Counted from the stretch's first letter, positions 23,886 through 35,857 are shown. The stretch is 64,000 nt of DNA from Gordius sp. MW1 (GCA_964036665.1 OZ038533.1:2032001-2096000); one strand, 5' to 3'. The notes: generated by a model not told the origin, from the letters alone. Program-made: numbers and translations.

Positions 23886-24180
23886 TATTCATAGACTAGA
23901 TATACTGCTTATCAACGCACAAAATGTGTACCCTTTTTCCGCCATCTTGACTTGCACATTGTAAAGTGGTGATCATATAGAAATTCGTAATTTTCGCAAA
24001 ATAAATATTCTTAAAAAAATAAATAAAAAAAATATTGAATTGGGTAGATATCAAAAACAGCATTCTAAAATAAATATCATGTTTGTTTATTAAATATAGC
24101 GCCATCTATATTATGTATAATATTTATTGACGCTTGTTCAAATTTATTATAAACTAGTGAGAAAGGTAAATTAACTATTA
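23886..24180. mobile_element. Partial copy of the CATAGACTA MITE family
   Basis: CATAGACTA with a TTTTCCGCCAT block and AATATTGAATT correspond to the left half of the element at 45775-46216. The other end is absent. Confidence 0.45.
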
Positions 24181-24203
24181 TTGAACGTAACTTTGTGATT
24201 TAC

Positions 24204-24312
24204 AGGGATCAATGCCATCCGTTTAGTTATAGCGCGTTTTTATATTTTTTTAGTCGTGTATGTAATTTTTTTTGTATACCATTTAATAAAGATTTTTACA
24301 TATTAAAAAAAA
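24204..24312 (+). mobile_element. 3' tail of an R2-like LINE
   Basis: GATCAATGCCATCCGTTTAG and the following 70 bases match the 3' end of the copy at 25604-26060, and the fragment ends in a run of A. It interrupts a unit of the tandem repeat at 24186-24530. It is a strongly 5'-truncated insertion. Confidence 0.7.
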
Positions 24313-24530
24313 AGTTAATGAATCTATGCAAACATATAATAAATTGTAACAATATATAGTTTTAATTTACATAACGTCTTTAGCCATACTAATACCTATA
24401 TTATAAGTCTATAAGGTAACTTTGTGATTAGTTAATGAATATATGCAAGCATATAATAAATTGTAACTATATATAGTTTTCTAATTTAACATAACGTCCT
24501 TAGCCATACTAATACCTATATCAGAGGTCA

Positions 24531-24974
24531 GATTTGTTAGAATTTTTCTGCCTGAACCGGCCCGGCCCGATTTTATAATTAATCTGCCCGCCCGAACCCT
24601 TCTATGTGTCTGCCCGGCAATGCCCGAATTATCCCAGCTGCCCGAACTGCCCGGCCCGAAATGGTGTGATTTAAAAATTTTAGCACTAATATCGTTTTTT
24701 TTTTAAATTTTATCTTAATTTTTGATTTTTTGTTTAAATGAGAACTAGGATTAACAAACATTATGAAATCAATTAAAAAAGTGGCAAAATATACACAAAA
24801 ACAATATAATACATTATTTTAAAAACAAAATTGAGCCCTAATTGCCCGAATCTTGTTATGGTGCCCGCCCGGGCCTGGCCAAAAGTTAAAATTTAGGACA
24901 GTTGCCCGGCCCAACCCGGCCCGTGGGCCGGGCGGGCAGGTTCGGGCAGCGGGCCGGGCAAATCTGGTCTCTGA
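24531..24974. mobile_element. hAT-like MITE rich in GGCCCG
   Basis: The ends TCAGAGGTCAGATTTG and CAAATCTGGTCTCTGA are inverted repeats. The subterminal regions are full of GCCCGG and GCCCG words that can fold back, with an AT-rich centre. A small relative sits in a phosphatase intron at 49036-49176. A clear 8-bp target duplication is not visible here. Confidence 0.65.
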
Positions 24975-25040
24975 TGGATAAACGTAAGTTTGTGATTAGT
25001 TAATGAATATATGCAGGCATATAATAAATTATAATGCTAC

Positions 25041-25589
25041 ATTGTTTTTTAACATTTTAGTGGGCAATAAAAATAAATAGTTAATTACAAAACTGAAGAG
25101 TGGCGTTTAATAGAAAACAATATATGGGTCCACAAAAATTATTCTGAATAAAAGATGAGTGGCATGATAAAATGCAAAATTTTTAAAGGAGAATTGTTAA
25201 TTGTATTTATTAACCGTTAAGAGTACTTAGGGGGTGTGAGAAACCCCACAGTATTATAATTTAAAATCATATAAGCAGTTTTAGATTTAGTTTGGTTTTA
25301 TAGGGTCCTTTTGAAGAATAATGTTTATAGGTTTACCTTCAAAAATTGTTGGAATGGCATTTTCTCTTAATTCATCATATTTTTCTGAAGTTGGATAATA
25401 TATGTCCCTGGAATAATAATAAGAAACTAGAATGGATTGATGGTTGGAATTCCCTTTTTATCTTCTAAAACCAGTACTTCGGATTTTTCATTAGTAACCT
25501 AAAATTAAAAAAAAATATGTAAAATTGAAAAAAAACTTTAAAATATATTAACTATTGTTACTTACTATTATAAGAATATTGTTTACCCC
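25041..25589. other. No gene seen
   Basis: AT-rich sequence; no recognisable domain, element end or tandem structure. Confidence 0.45.
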
Positions 25590-25603
25590 GAGTTTTTCGA
25601 ATT

Positions 25604-26060
25604 GTGCTCAACTCAATTAAAACTCAGCCCACCTAAAACACCAATCTTAGTAGACGGGGTCACACTCGTCCCATGGTCCCGTGGACTGAATCTCACTTGG
25701 GACTTCACCACGGTCGACATATTTGCCCCATCCAACTCCTCTCCCGACCTTATAGTCAGTGCAGAGAATAGGAAGACAGCCAAATATTCTTCCCTCGCGG
25801 ACACAATATTCATTCCCTTAGTGGCAACCACAATTGGAAATTTAGGCGCTGAAGCTCTCGCTCTCCTGAAACAAATTGGAAAAGCGATCTCCAGCGTCTC
25901 TTTAGATTTGAAAGAGTACTTTTATATCAGGCAAAAGATCACAATGGAAATCGTTAAATCCAACACGATTTCCATACACGGATCAATGCCATCCGTTTAG
26001 TTATAGCGCGTTTTTATATTTTTTTAGCCGTGTATGTAATTTTTTGTATATCATCTAAAA
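25604..26060 (+). pseudogene. R2-like LINE fragment, C-terminal endonuclease part and 3' UTR
   Basis: Open from about 25604 to the stop at 26000. GVTLVPWSRGLNLTWDFTT and VDIFAPSN, then an AE-x-RK-x-x-KY pattern, match the C-terminal restriction-like endonuclease region of the longer copy at 42540-43826. The residue pair before the usual PDG core is altered (LVDG here, MRPDG there). It continues to ISIHGSMPSV and a 3' UTR shared with 24204-24312. It is 5'-truncated and non-functional. Confidence 0.7.
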
Positions 26061-26399
26061 TTATCAAATATACTTAAAAAATATAATTGAATAAAGTAAT
26101 GCATTATATAATAAGGTTATAAGAAATAGATATTATGACATATTTCTTAATTATAATAAAGTAACTTATAGGTGAAATTATTTAAATCATATAATAATAG
26201 GCATTTTTTTAATAACTAAATGTGCTAATTTATTTCATTATATATATCTTTATATAACATATACACATAAATTATATTATATAACATATATGGATATTAA
26301 ATATATCTATATATATACTAAATGTATTTATATATGTTTTAAATTGCCAATTATAATACGATTAGTTGAGCTGCGTTTTAATCGAGATGAGCAGGAGCG

Positions 26400-26670
26400 A
26401 GTTTTTCTAGGAGAACAATATGGATGTATGTATGTATTTTTTGCCCCGAGGACGCCCAAGAGCTTAGTAAGTGCAATCTAAGGTTGAGCCCCTTCTCACG
26501 CCTAATGGCGCACAAGGTCACGTTATTGCTAACGTGTGATTTTATTCCTGTAACAAATGTATTTATTATGCAAGGTAAATATGTATTTGCCCGGATGAGA
26601 TTCTAGAGCTTAGCTAAATCGCCAAGCTAAGATTGAGTCCCATCTGACACCTACTTAGATTGGACTAGAA
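26400..26670. repeat. Two diverged tandem copies of a dispersed repeat
   Basis: Copy one (about 26440-26515) and copy two (about 26588-26665) share GAGCTTAG, CTAAG-TTGAG and CACCTA-like blocks. The family is not recognised. Confidence 0.5.
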
Positions 26671-26831
26671 GTCACAAAAGTGCAGGCATAGGCTTATAGG
26701 TGCCGCAAGTCAGTAGGCAGCACACTCGGTTTATATAAATCATAAGTAAAACAGAAATTAACATACCATCTACGGCGATTACTGGAGGTAAGCGATAGTT
26801 TGCCTTGTTAGATTGTACACTGGTCCCTGCT

Positions 26832-26863
26832 TGAGAGGGAGAGAGAGAGAGAGAGAGAGAGAG
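26832..26863. repeat. (GA)n microsatellite
   Basis: About 14 GA dinucleotides in a row, preceded by TTGAGAGG. Confidence 0.9.
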
Positions 26864-27039
26864 AAAAAAGAACAATATGGATGGCATAGTTGAAATACAC
26901 CAAACGTGCAAGTTGTAATGGCGGATAAATTGACACACAATTTACCTATGGAACATATGGCATGAGCAGTCTATGTAGTCTATGAGTATATTATAGTTTA
27001 TTATTATGCATTATAAAAGCAGGTAGTGAATCATTATGT

Positions 27040-27655
27040 TTTATTTAAAAATATGTTTTTGTGAATATTTGCGGTCACAGTGGGGACAAATGTCATAATA
27101 AACATTTCCTATCGAAATGAATCTTTTTTTTTAAAAATTGATTTATTATATGACTAAAAGATATTCTTCTATTAAAAAAAATATTTTTGGGAAGATTTGC
27201 GGTCACAGTGGTGACAATTGTCATAATGAACATTTTCAATTGAATTAAATATTTTTTTTGAAAATTGACTTATTATATAACTAAAAGATGTTCCTCTATT
27301 AGAAAAAATACTTTTGGGAAGATTTGCGGTCACAGTGGTGACACTTGTCATAAGCAACATTTTCTATTGAATTAAATTTTTTTTTGAAAATTGGCTTATT
27401 ATATGAGTAAGAGATGTTGTACTATTAGAAAAAATATTTTTGGGAAGATTTGCGGTCACAGTGGTGATAATTGTCATAATCAACATTTTCTATTGAATTA
27501 AATATTTTTTGAAAATTAACTTATTATATGATTTAAAAATGTTGTACTATTAGAAAAAATATTTTTGGAAGTTGCCGTCACAGTGGTGACAATTGTCATA
27601 ATCAACATTTTCTATCGAATTAAATATTTTTTTTAAAAATTGACTTATATAAACA
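27040..27655. repeat. Tandem units of about 125 bp, left arm
   Basis: GCGGTCACAGTGG recurs at about 27070, 27189, 27325 and 27451, with a variant near 27572. Each is followed by TGTCATAAT-AACATTT and an AT-rich spacer. Confidence 0.85.
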
Positions 27656-27889
27656 TTCGGATGGCATGCTGAGTCAGGTATTTTAAATTACCTAGTATAT
27701 ATCATTTTAAATGACAATAAATTGAAAACGATTATTATTAGTGACGTCACATTAGTAGAGCTCTGCATGCCCCCCCCCCCCAAGCACGGTCCAGAGGGTT
27801 TAAGATGGGTTGGGAAAAAAGTAAGATTTATCTGGCCATTCGAGAGCATAATTTAAATTCCATCCTTCCATTAAAAATTAATATTTTAA

Positions 27890-28023
27890 AATTTTTTATT
27901 CTAAATTAATGACAGCTAACAGATCCCCCTCTAAATATTCCCGACATTTTTATTAAAACAATCAATAGCAATTTTAATCGCAAAATTTAATTTAAAATAT
28001 ATTTTGAATTCCTCGCCTCTTGT
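27890..28023 (+). mobile_element. R2-like LINE 3' fragment, left piece
   Basis: CCCTCTAAATATTCCC through AACAATCAATAGC to TCCTCGCCTCTT is a diverged copy of 43695-43795 in the longer LINE. It is interrupted by the LTR element at 28024 and resumes at 29787 as AAAAGATAAAGAC. Confidence 0.75.
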
Positions 28024-29786
28024 TGTGGTGTTTCGCTTTAAGAAAAATTGGATATTCATTCACCCCCATACATACGATCAGATTTATTTTACTTAGGATG
28101 ACTGATGAGTCATGATGATTGTTAATATCTCTACCATTTTTTATCGTTTTCGAAAATTAATTACCATCACTTTTTTATTTTTCGCTTTTCTCTTACAAGA
28201 AGAAAGATATTCTACGAAAATGTAACCATATACATAAAAGATTCCAATTTCGCGGATATTTCGCGGTCGCGGTTTGAATAAAATAAATATTCCGCCAATA
28301 TAGAAATAAATAAATACAAAATTGCTGAGAATGCAATAGACCCTTTAATTCCAATTCCATATTCATATTTACAAAATCGGTTATCGTAAATAAAAATACC
28401 TTTGGAAAATAATTAGTGAGGATATAAAAGTGGCGCCGGAACGAAGTAATCGAACCACTTAAGAACCCACGTCCACTGAATGAAGATCACCCGAGAGTGC
28501 AAGAAAACAATTTCCCAATATTCCCAAAAATTGGCAACCAATCAAACCGCGACAACCTAACAACACAGTTGTCCGAGAACAAAAAGCAAGATTCTATAAA
28601 CGAAAGATAAATTCCTCAAAAAAATTGGTAAACAAGCAAATACCCATTCATTATTACGCTGATCATTATTCGAAAAACAAATCCTCCCTCTTATTAACAA
28701 GGGGACGAAGGAAGAAGAAATTCTTCAATACAATTGGGAAAATTCTGTAAACAAAAATATAAGAATGTAACCCACTTGAATTATTTACATACTATGAATT
28801 TTTGTTGTAAAACATTATTGCTCTAGTTGCAATAGATTAAAATATATGGTTACAAAAAATTGTTATCAACCCCTCATCGCGTTTTCTGTTACTATGATTT
28901 AGCGGTTTGTGCGTGATTTGCTTTGATAAAATTAGGAAGGGGTGGCGAGAGGAATGATAAAATGTAAAATGACAAGTTTCAGTATAGGTATAAAATAAAA
29001 GCCTTTGAGATAATTTAGTTTGAATTAATTATAATTTTGGTTGAGACTGTTGCTCAGTAGTGCTTTATAGAGCTGGGACAACGTCCAGTAGTCATGAAGT
29101 ACTGGTGCTTTACAGAGCTGGGACGACGAGTCCAGTAGCCATGAAGTACCCCATTTTTAAGGGCAAAGGTCAGAAGCTGGCACTAGATGTCAGACGATAA
29201 GTTATATTAATTTTTGGGCTAAGGTTTAGAAAATATTTGAAAATTATGTTGTTTGTTATACCTATGGTTTGTTTGGACTTTGATTAGAAAATAAGGTAAA
29301 TCGCCGCCTCGACCCCTAACTAAATCCGCCTCTACCTCTAACTCAATAATTATTAAGCCGTGGTAATTTCGATAAAGGCGGAGGTGTGGTGTTTCCCTTT
29401 AAAAAAATTAGATATTCATTCACCCCCCCCCACATACGATCAGATTTATTTTATGCGTAGTTAAGATGACTAATGAGTCATGATGATTGTTAATATCTCT
29501 ACCATTTTTTATCGTTATCGAAAATTAATTACCATCACTTTTTTATTTTTCTCTTACAAGAAGAAATATATTCTACGAAAATGTAACCATACATAAAGGA
29601 GTTCAATAAATTACGCGGATATTTCGCGGTCGCGGTTTGAATAAAATAAACATTTCGCCAATATAGAAATAATAAATTACAAAATTGCTGAGAATGCAAT
29701 AGACCCTTTAATTCCATATTCACAAATACAAAATCGGTTATCGTAAATAAATATACCTTTGGAAAATAATTAGTGAGGATATAAAA
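28024..29786 (+). mobile_element. Short non-autonomous LTR element (LARD/TRIM-like)
   Basis: Two LTRs of about 405 bp (28024-28429 and 29385-29786) begin TGTGGTGTTT. A 5-bp target duplication CTTGT lies at 28019-28023 and 29787-29791. The primer-binding-like TGGCGCCGGAACG directly follows the left LTR and a purine tract (AAAGGCGGAGG) precedes the right one. The 955-bp interior shows no recognisable gag or pol. Around 29050-29150 it holds a duplicated 45-bp stretch with AGAGCTGGGAC and CATGAAGTAC. The LTRs show many differences, so it is old. It depends on another element for movement, if it ever moved again. Confidence 0.85.
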
Positions 29787-29960
29787 CTTGTAAAAGATAA
29801 AGACTTATTAATTATATAATCTCCCTTTTATTTTATGTTTGTATCATTTTAAATTAATTGTATTAATTAAATTCATATTATTAAACTATGTTTTCAATAA
29901 AAAAATTATTGTTTTATCAATATTTATCCTAAATTAAGTTGACAAATTGAAACTTTACAC
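29787..29960 (+). mobile_element. R2-like LINE 3' fragment, right piece
   Basis: It continues the LINE tail interrupted at 28023. AAAAGATAAAGACTTATTAA matches AAAAGAGGAAGATGAAGACA at about 43798 with differences. The AT-rich 3' UTR resembles 44280-44345. Confidence 0.65.
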
Positions 29961-30011
29961 ATTTTAAAGAACACACAACTATAAAATTTGAAAATAAATT
30001 ATGAGTAATTA

Positions 30012-30161
30012 CAGGGGCTTAGCCAGGTTTTATATTAGGAAGGGGCGAAACAAAGTTCAATTATAAGGGGGGGGGGCAAAATATAATATTTATAATTTTT
30101 CAGGGTTTTAGCATTAAAAACTTTTAGGGAGAGTGCTGTGCCCCCATTGGCTACGCCCACG
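30012..30161. mobile_element. hAT-like MITE with poly-G tract, complete
   Basis: The ends are CAGGGGCTTAGCCAGG and TTGGCTACGCCCACG, with a perfect 8-bp target duplication AGTAATTA at 30004-30011 and 30162-30169. It is 150 bp and non-coding, of the same family as 4192-4354. Confidence 0.8.
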
Positions 30162-30309
30162 AGTAATTAAAAAAACATTTTTTAATGAGCATATCCATTT
30201 ACACGTATAAAAATTGTTATAAAATATAAAAAAAATATAGTTAAAAAATTGTACCTCATGAATTTTAAAAAACAGCAACACGAAAAAAGGGCTTTATTAC
30301 TTTAATATT

Positions 30310-30342
30310 AAATGTTTAATTCTCTGAGTCTAGCTCAGAGAT
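30310..30342. repeat. Perfect short hairpin
   Basis: AATTCTCTGAG and CTCAGAGATTA flank a short TCTAG loop and give a stem of about 11 pairs. No function is assigned. Confidence 0.5.
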
Positions 30343-30689
30343 TAAATATGAGCAAGATCAACGCGTCTGAGAAAGTCGATGGAAATTAAAATGTTTAATA
30401 TAAAAGAAAATGTAATATTTTTGTTGTTGTTATTTAATAACATGGTTCAACAAAAAAATCGGCAGGCAAACTGTTTGCAGATTTTGGTAGAGTTTTCATG
30501 TTGAACACAAATATATCTTTTTATTTTTTCCCTCTAATTCAAGCTTTAGTTGTTAAAAACAGCGATTTTGGCGTTTTTAAAACGCCAATAACTTGCAAAT
30601 TAACCGACAAAATTTAATAATGATAACATAAGATATAAAATAACAATCAATAATTAGAAATAAAATATGATACATTACATATCACCATT

Positions 30690-31130
30690 GTGACCGCATG
30701 GCTTAAAAAATACTTTTCTTAAGTATTAATTTACCCGTGATGACAAATTCTTTCAAAAAGTTGTCATCAACCAGTGTGATGGTAATAATTCATATATATA
30801 TATTCAACAAATGATTTAAATTAAAAAAAAAATATTATAATCGATATGTTGGATTAAGACATCGCAAATCTTAACCAAAATATTTTTTTATAGTACAACA
30901 TCTTTTAGTCATATAATAAGCCAATTTTCAAAATAAAATATTTAATTCAATAGAAAATGTTGATTATGACAATTGTCACCACCGTGACCGCAAATCTTCC
31001 CAAAAATATTTTTTTTAAAAGAAGAATATCTTTTAGTCATATAATAAGTTAATTTTCAAAAAAAAAAGATTCATTTCGATAGGAAATGTTGATTATGACA
31101 TTTGTCCCCACTGTGACCGCCAATAATTAC
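30690..31130. repeat. Tandem units of about 125 bp, right arm (inverted)
   Basis: CCACTGTGACCGC and variants occur near 30705, 30983 and 31112 in reverse complement to the left arm. The unit number is lower, so the arms have changed length independently. Confidence 0.75.
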
Positions 31131-31206
31131 AAAAACACTAAATAAAACATAATAATTCACTACCTGCTTATATGATGCATAATAATAAACTATAATATAC
31201 TAGAGA

Positions 31207-31325
31207 TAAGATTATAATACTATTCATTATGACGTCACAATGATAAAAGTTTCCACTCAATTACGTCATAATACATTTATTTTTATTTTCTTCAATTAAA
31301 AGTTCATTACCTAAATCTAAATACA
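31207..31325. repeat. Inverted partner of 23774-23885
   Basis: TGACGTCAC, GTTTCCACTCAATTACGTCA and AAAAGTTCATTACCTAAA are the reverse complement of the left copy. Confidence 0.7.
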
Positions 31326-31630
31326 CCAAATATGATGAACAATATAAACAAATTGATATATTTGCATGCCCCACCCCCAAAACGACCAAAACCAAACCAA
31401 AAGGGTAATAATATTATCCACCCAAACCCTTTGGGTGTTTAATACATCCAAAGCTAAACGCCAAAGGGCTCTAAAAAAAATTCACCCAAAACGCTTTGGG
31501 TGTTTTTTACAAAAAAGCCAAACGCCAAAGCCCTCACAAGAAAATTCACCTAACACTAAAAAGGCTGGGTGAAAAAAAACGCTAACGCTTGCAGGCGACC
31601 AATAGAAAGCCTTGGTTTTTTACAACACTA
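31322..31630. mobile_element. MITE, inverted copy of 6202-6530
   Basis: It ends TTTTTTACAACACTA and contains the same CACCCAAACCC and TTCACCCAAAACGC blocks in reverse complement. Its 31366-31572 open frame is a repeat shadow. Confidence 0.65.
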
Positions 31631-34557
31631 CATACATTAATATAAATTGTATTAGGAAATAACTATTTAATGGCAAAGTTAATTCGAAATGGGAGATAAT
31701 TTTGTGGAATATAAATTTAATTATAATGCTTTTTGTTATAAAATAATATACGTGCAATTTAATTAAAAACTTCCAACGGTATGTTCGTATGCCGATTATC
31801 TATGCTCCAAGTGTATTTATAGTTTCTTAATTTGAACTTTCTAAAAAAATGTTATATTTATTAATTTGTTCATATCTTTATATTGTCAATTACATGTCGC
31901 ACTAAATCTGTATTAAGTTTCTGTACTAAAGTTTTTCAAAAAATATAAAGGTTTCCCATTTTGGTTTTTTTGAATTTTATCACTTATTTGATGATTATGA
32001 TAAATCCGGAGATTTTTTTATTTGTATGATTTTTTTTAAAGTTGAGACAAGTCGAGAATTTTCGTCGAGACGAGACGAGATTTTCATAGACCGGGACAAG
32101 ATCGAGATTCTTAAAATCGCCCCCGAGACGAGACGAAATTTTGCTTTCGAGACGAGATCAAAACATTACTTTTGCGATAAATTTGAAAAATAAGTGTTTA
32201 AAAGTTTATATCGGAAATAAAAATGCGATTTAAATTATAGTATTTTTAAGTGCCGGGTTTTATAGACCTACGTGCACTAACAATGTTTTAGGAATGAAGT
32301 CGATCAATGATATTGCAGTTGGCCATTTAGGTCAATAAATGATGGGGTTTAAAGAATCAACATATCGTTATTATATTCCTCTTTAGATAATTGAAAGTTG
32401 CTGGTCTACACAAAAGGGTTTTAAACGTTATTTTGTTAGAAGCATTTAAAATTAGCAGCTTGAGTATATTGATTGATAATTTTAATGAGAATCTTCCTCT
32501 GTTGTATGCCAAAAGTTGAGCTTCGCGTTTTTTAAGGAAATAATTTATGAATAAATTTCTCTTCATTTTTAAATATCCAATAAGGCGATAATACGTTGTA
32601 TAGGTAAGCGTTTGACATTTAATTTAAAAAGAAATAACAAATTTGGTTAGATGTTAATTTCAACAAAACATTAATAAGAGAATTTTGTATAAGTGATTCC
32701 GAGAGAAGGGGACGATTAAGACTAGCCAGATGTGGAAATGTAATAACAAGAAGGCGACGATGACAGCCGATTTACAAAGAGAATCGAGAAAGTATAAAGG
32801 CAAGCCTTGTGAATGATGGACAATAACTAGACACAGAAGTAAAAAGAACCTCAGATGATGTTTAACGATAATTTTTATTATAGATTCTGAAACTACGTTG
32901 TTCAAAATTATTATAAATTCTACAATTACATTCCCCTAAATTATTATAATTATTTGTAATTACGCATCCCCGAATTATCATAAATATTTAACAAATACGA
33001 TTCCCTGAATATAGATAAGTTTTTGATTATTAGTGAATTAATTCATACATAAGAATGAAATTATAACTAGCGTATTTAACAGAGACCTATTAATAAGTTT
33101 TCCACGATAATCGAGAAAATAATTTTTAAATTAAGGTTAATTCCGGGGGAGGTGTTCTTGTCCCTACGACCCTGCATGGCCTACTGTTAACTCCAACATA
33201 TCATAAGTACACATTAAATTAATTGGCTTTATTTACTGTCCGTCTCAGGCTTGCCTTACTATCGGATTCAAATTCAAATCACGCTTTATCTTTGTCTAAA
33301 TATCCGATTTCATAGGTCAAACTCGATTGTAATTATTAATATTTTGTTTAAAACGTTTTTTTTGTTTATTTTATTGCAACTCTTGAGATTAAATCTAAAC
33401 TTTGCTGATACATGAAAATTTAAAAACATACAACATTTAAGCTAAGGAAAAATTTTGCATCTTACAAAATCGCTGTTATGTTATGCGTCTGAAATGTAAA
33501 TCTGCTGAAGATTTGAAGTTAAGACACGGCTTACGACGATTTTTGCTGCTCAGCAAAATCCGATATTAAGACGGGCCCTTAGATGCAAATTGTTTGTAAA
33601 GCACAAGTTGCAACACGATTATTATATAAAGTAAACCTGTTGTAGGGCTACATATCTGATATTAAGAAGAGCTCCATAAATTGTGAAATTTTTGGATTTA
33701 AATAAAATGAAGAATTGAGAAGGAGGGAAGGCGTTTATATATAGGGAACAGGGATCAAAATGACACAAAATAATAGGTTATAAATGACATGAATTTAATT
33801 AAAAATTAGAGAAGGTCTAATAGGACTGATTGGTAAAGAGGTAGGTAGATTAAATTAGTTAAAGCGATAGTGGAGAAATTATTGAAATATAGAGGGACAT
33901 GTGTAAAAAATAACAAATAAGTTTGAAGGTAGAACAAATGAAAAGAAAGTTGTTTTAATAATACCTTACATGTTTAAATACGAAAGATGGTGATGGGTGA
34001 AGACAAGGACATTCACACAATCTTATAAATAAAGTAAAAAATATTGGAACAAAAAAATAGGTAAAACTACATAATTTTTTACTGTTTATTTGTTAATTTC
34101 CCGATATTTGACAATAATATAAGATAAATACATGAAACAGTGGTAAGTTTAGATAAATAGGTTTATAAGTTTTGAATTAACCAGGTTAGCCATTGCTGCT
34201 TTGAAGCGATTGATGATGGCGAGCCAGATATATTTAATTTCATTGTTTAACCACTCTAATAAAGGACGTGGAATTTAGACTGTATGTTATTTATGTGATT
34301 TGTAAAGAGTGTTTGGCTACCGGGGGATGCGTAGTGTTTGTAATGCTTTGTGCTATGCGATTCGTTTGGCAAAGGTTTTTCTGGTTTTGTATCTAAAATT
34401 AATGGCAATCGATGTAAGACATTTATCAAATAAATGAAAATATGTTTGTATTAGTAATATTACTAATTGTTTAATTAGTAAGTAAGGTTCACACCTATCC
34501 TTTCAGAGGACTTTAAGTTAATTATTTTTTCAGTGTTAAATACTTATGTAGTTATGA
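31631..34557. other. Long AT-rich stretch with no recognised gene
   Basis: Apart from a GAGACG-family fragment at 32035-32170, I see no conserved coding block. Small frames at 32357-32566 and 32660-32905 (minus) are hydrophobic or low-complexity, without splice or domain support. Confidence 0.45.
32035..32170 (-). mobile_element. Fragment of the GAGACG hAT-like family
   Basis: A dense run of GAGACGAGACGAGA words ends in GAGACGAGATCAAAACATTA, the diverged complement of the TAGTGTTTCGATCTCG left end. The other end is not found. Confidence 0.6.
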
Positions 34558-34880
34558 ATAGTGTTTCAACCTCGCCTCGGTCTAAACGCAAATAGATTTT
34601 ATTTCGTGGCAACTCTATCTGAAAATATTCTCGATGACGAGACCAAGAATTCCATAATTTTCCTCATCATTAATCTTTTAATGGAATTGTTAAAAATAAA
34701 TAATATTAATCAGATGTGTTTTAATTTAACAACTGAAACTTATTTTATATTATGTTGGTTAATGAAAAATTTTAATAAAGCCTCTTTTTTAAAGTCTCGG
34801 ACAAAGAATTTTCTCATATTTTTTGTATTACTAGTTGTGAGGACCTTTACAAAAATTCAGCGATATAATATTGGTCGCTA
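34558..34880 (+). mobile_element. Degenerate GAGACG hAT-like copy
   Basis: TAGTGTTTCAACCTCGCCTC at 34558 resembles the family left end, and the following AT-rich block loosely resembles the interior. No right end is seen. Confidence 0.4.
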
Positions 34881-35591
34881 ATTTATAAGCTTATTAACAC
34901 TTGAGAGCCATGCCATTGAATTTAGGCTTAACCCGAAATTAAGCCCTAAACTAAACTTATTCTATATTAAAGCTCACATTTTTTATCTAAAATTCACTGC
35001 GTTAAAAAATTCCCCACTTTAAAGATAAGTTGAAGATAAAAAACTTACTAAAAATCATATCCTCGAGTTGACTATGGTTTTCCTACCTTGAACGTGGGGC
35101 ACTGCTTTGGTCGCTTTTATTCGCGATTAAAGCAGGAGGAGGGGATACCCCCACACACATACATTATCATACTACAAGTAAAATTCCAGAACCATTAAAG
35201 TTATCTAAAAATGCGAATCCATTTAATTGCATGCTCCTCATAAATAGAGAGTGACAATTTTAAGTTAAGTTTTATATTAAATTAAAATATAAAGGCTGAA
35301 GTTCCCTCTGCAAAATTTTTAAAAATTGATAAGATATTATATTTGAGTATAATGTGTGTAAGTTATTGTAATATTCATAAGCCATTATGACCTTATAGTG
35401 TACTTAATTATAGTTTAAATAAATCCTCTAATCTTTATCGTTGATTTTAAATAACTCCTTTACCATTATTGATTTATTTAAAATTTTATCTTTGTATTTA
35501 TGAAATATATTTTAACTACATCGATTAATTTATTTTGTCTTTACTTTTTTTACATCTGATTCCAACAATATATATAGCTATCCTTTGATGC

Positions 35592-35857
35592 GGTGGCCCA
35601 TCAACTTGCCGTAAACCATCTTGCCGAATCGAATGTCCCAATGTTAAATAATGTCCCCCAATTATAAAATGTCCCTCAACAAAACAGCATATTAATCATT
35701 CAATTTTCAATTAAACTTATAATTTAGGTATTTTTTATAATAAAATTGATAATTATTATAAAAGATACTCAATTTAGGGTCTTTATTATAATGGAATATT
35801 CGTTAATGTCCCAGGGTGAGTTTGGCAAGATTGTTTTCGGCGAGTTGATAGGGTACC
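35592..35857. mobile_element. Mutator-like MITE
   Basis: The ends GGTGGCCCATCAACTTGCCG and CGGCGAGTTGATAGGGTACC form terminal inverted repeats, with subterminal AATGTCCC motifs. Nine-base flanks CTTTGATGC (35583-35591) and CTTTAATGC (35858-35866) differ at one position. The 266-bp element has no coding capacity. It lies about 200 bp upstream of the RRP7 start. Confidence 0.8.

Larger units (their letters stand above)
24186..25040. repeat. Tandem repeat of about 115 bp hosting two insertions
   Basis: Units contain TAACTTTGTGATTAGTTAAT, CATATAATAAATTGTAA and TAGCCATACTAATACCTATA. One unit is split by the LINE tail (24204-24312). The next copy follows from about 24411, and a third partial copy (24985-25040) lies beyond the MITE at 24531-24974. 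Confidence 0.75.
26986..31200. repeat. Large inverted repeat (foldback element) of 4.2 kb
   Basis: GTATATTATAGTTTATTATT at 26986 pairs with its complement ending at 31200. The inverted similarity continues inward through GCGGTCACAGTGGGGACAAA and the following AT-rich block. Both arms contain tandem units of about 125 bp (see the next two entries). The interior holds a split LINE tail and a short LTR element. The superfamily is unknown. Confidence 0.75.

Noticed and set aside
26986-27655. CRISPR-like array
   Set aside because: The units are long tandem repeats without short identical repeats and unique spacers, in eukaryotic DNA.
32660-32905. 81-residue hydrophobic minus-strand frame
   Set aside because: No domain, signal or splice context; AT-rich DNA often gives such leucine- and isoleucine-rich frames.
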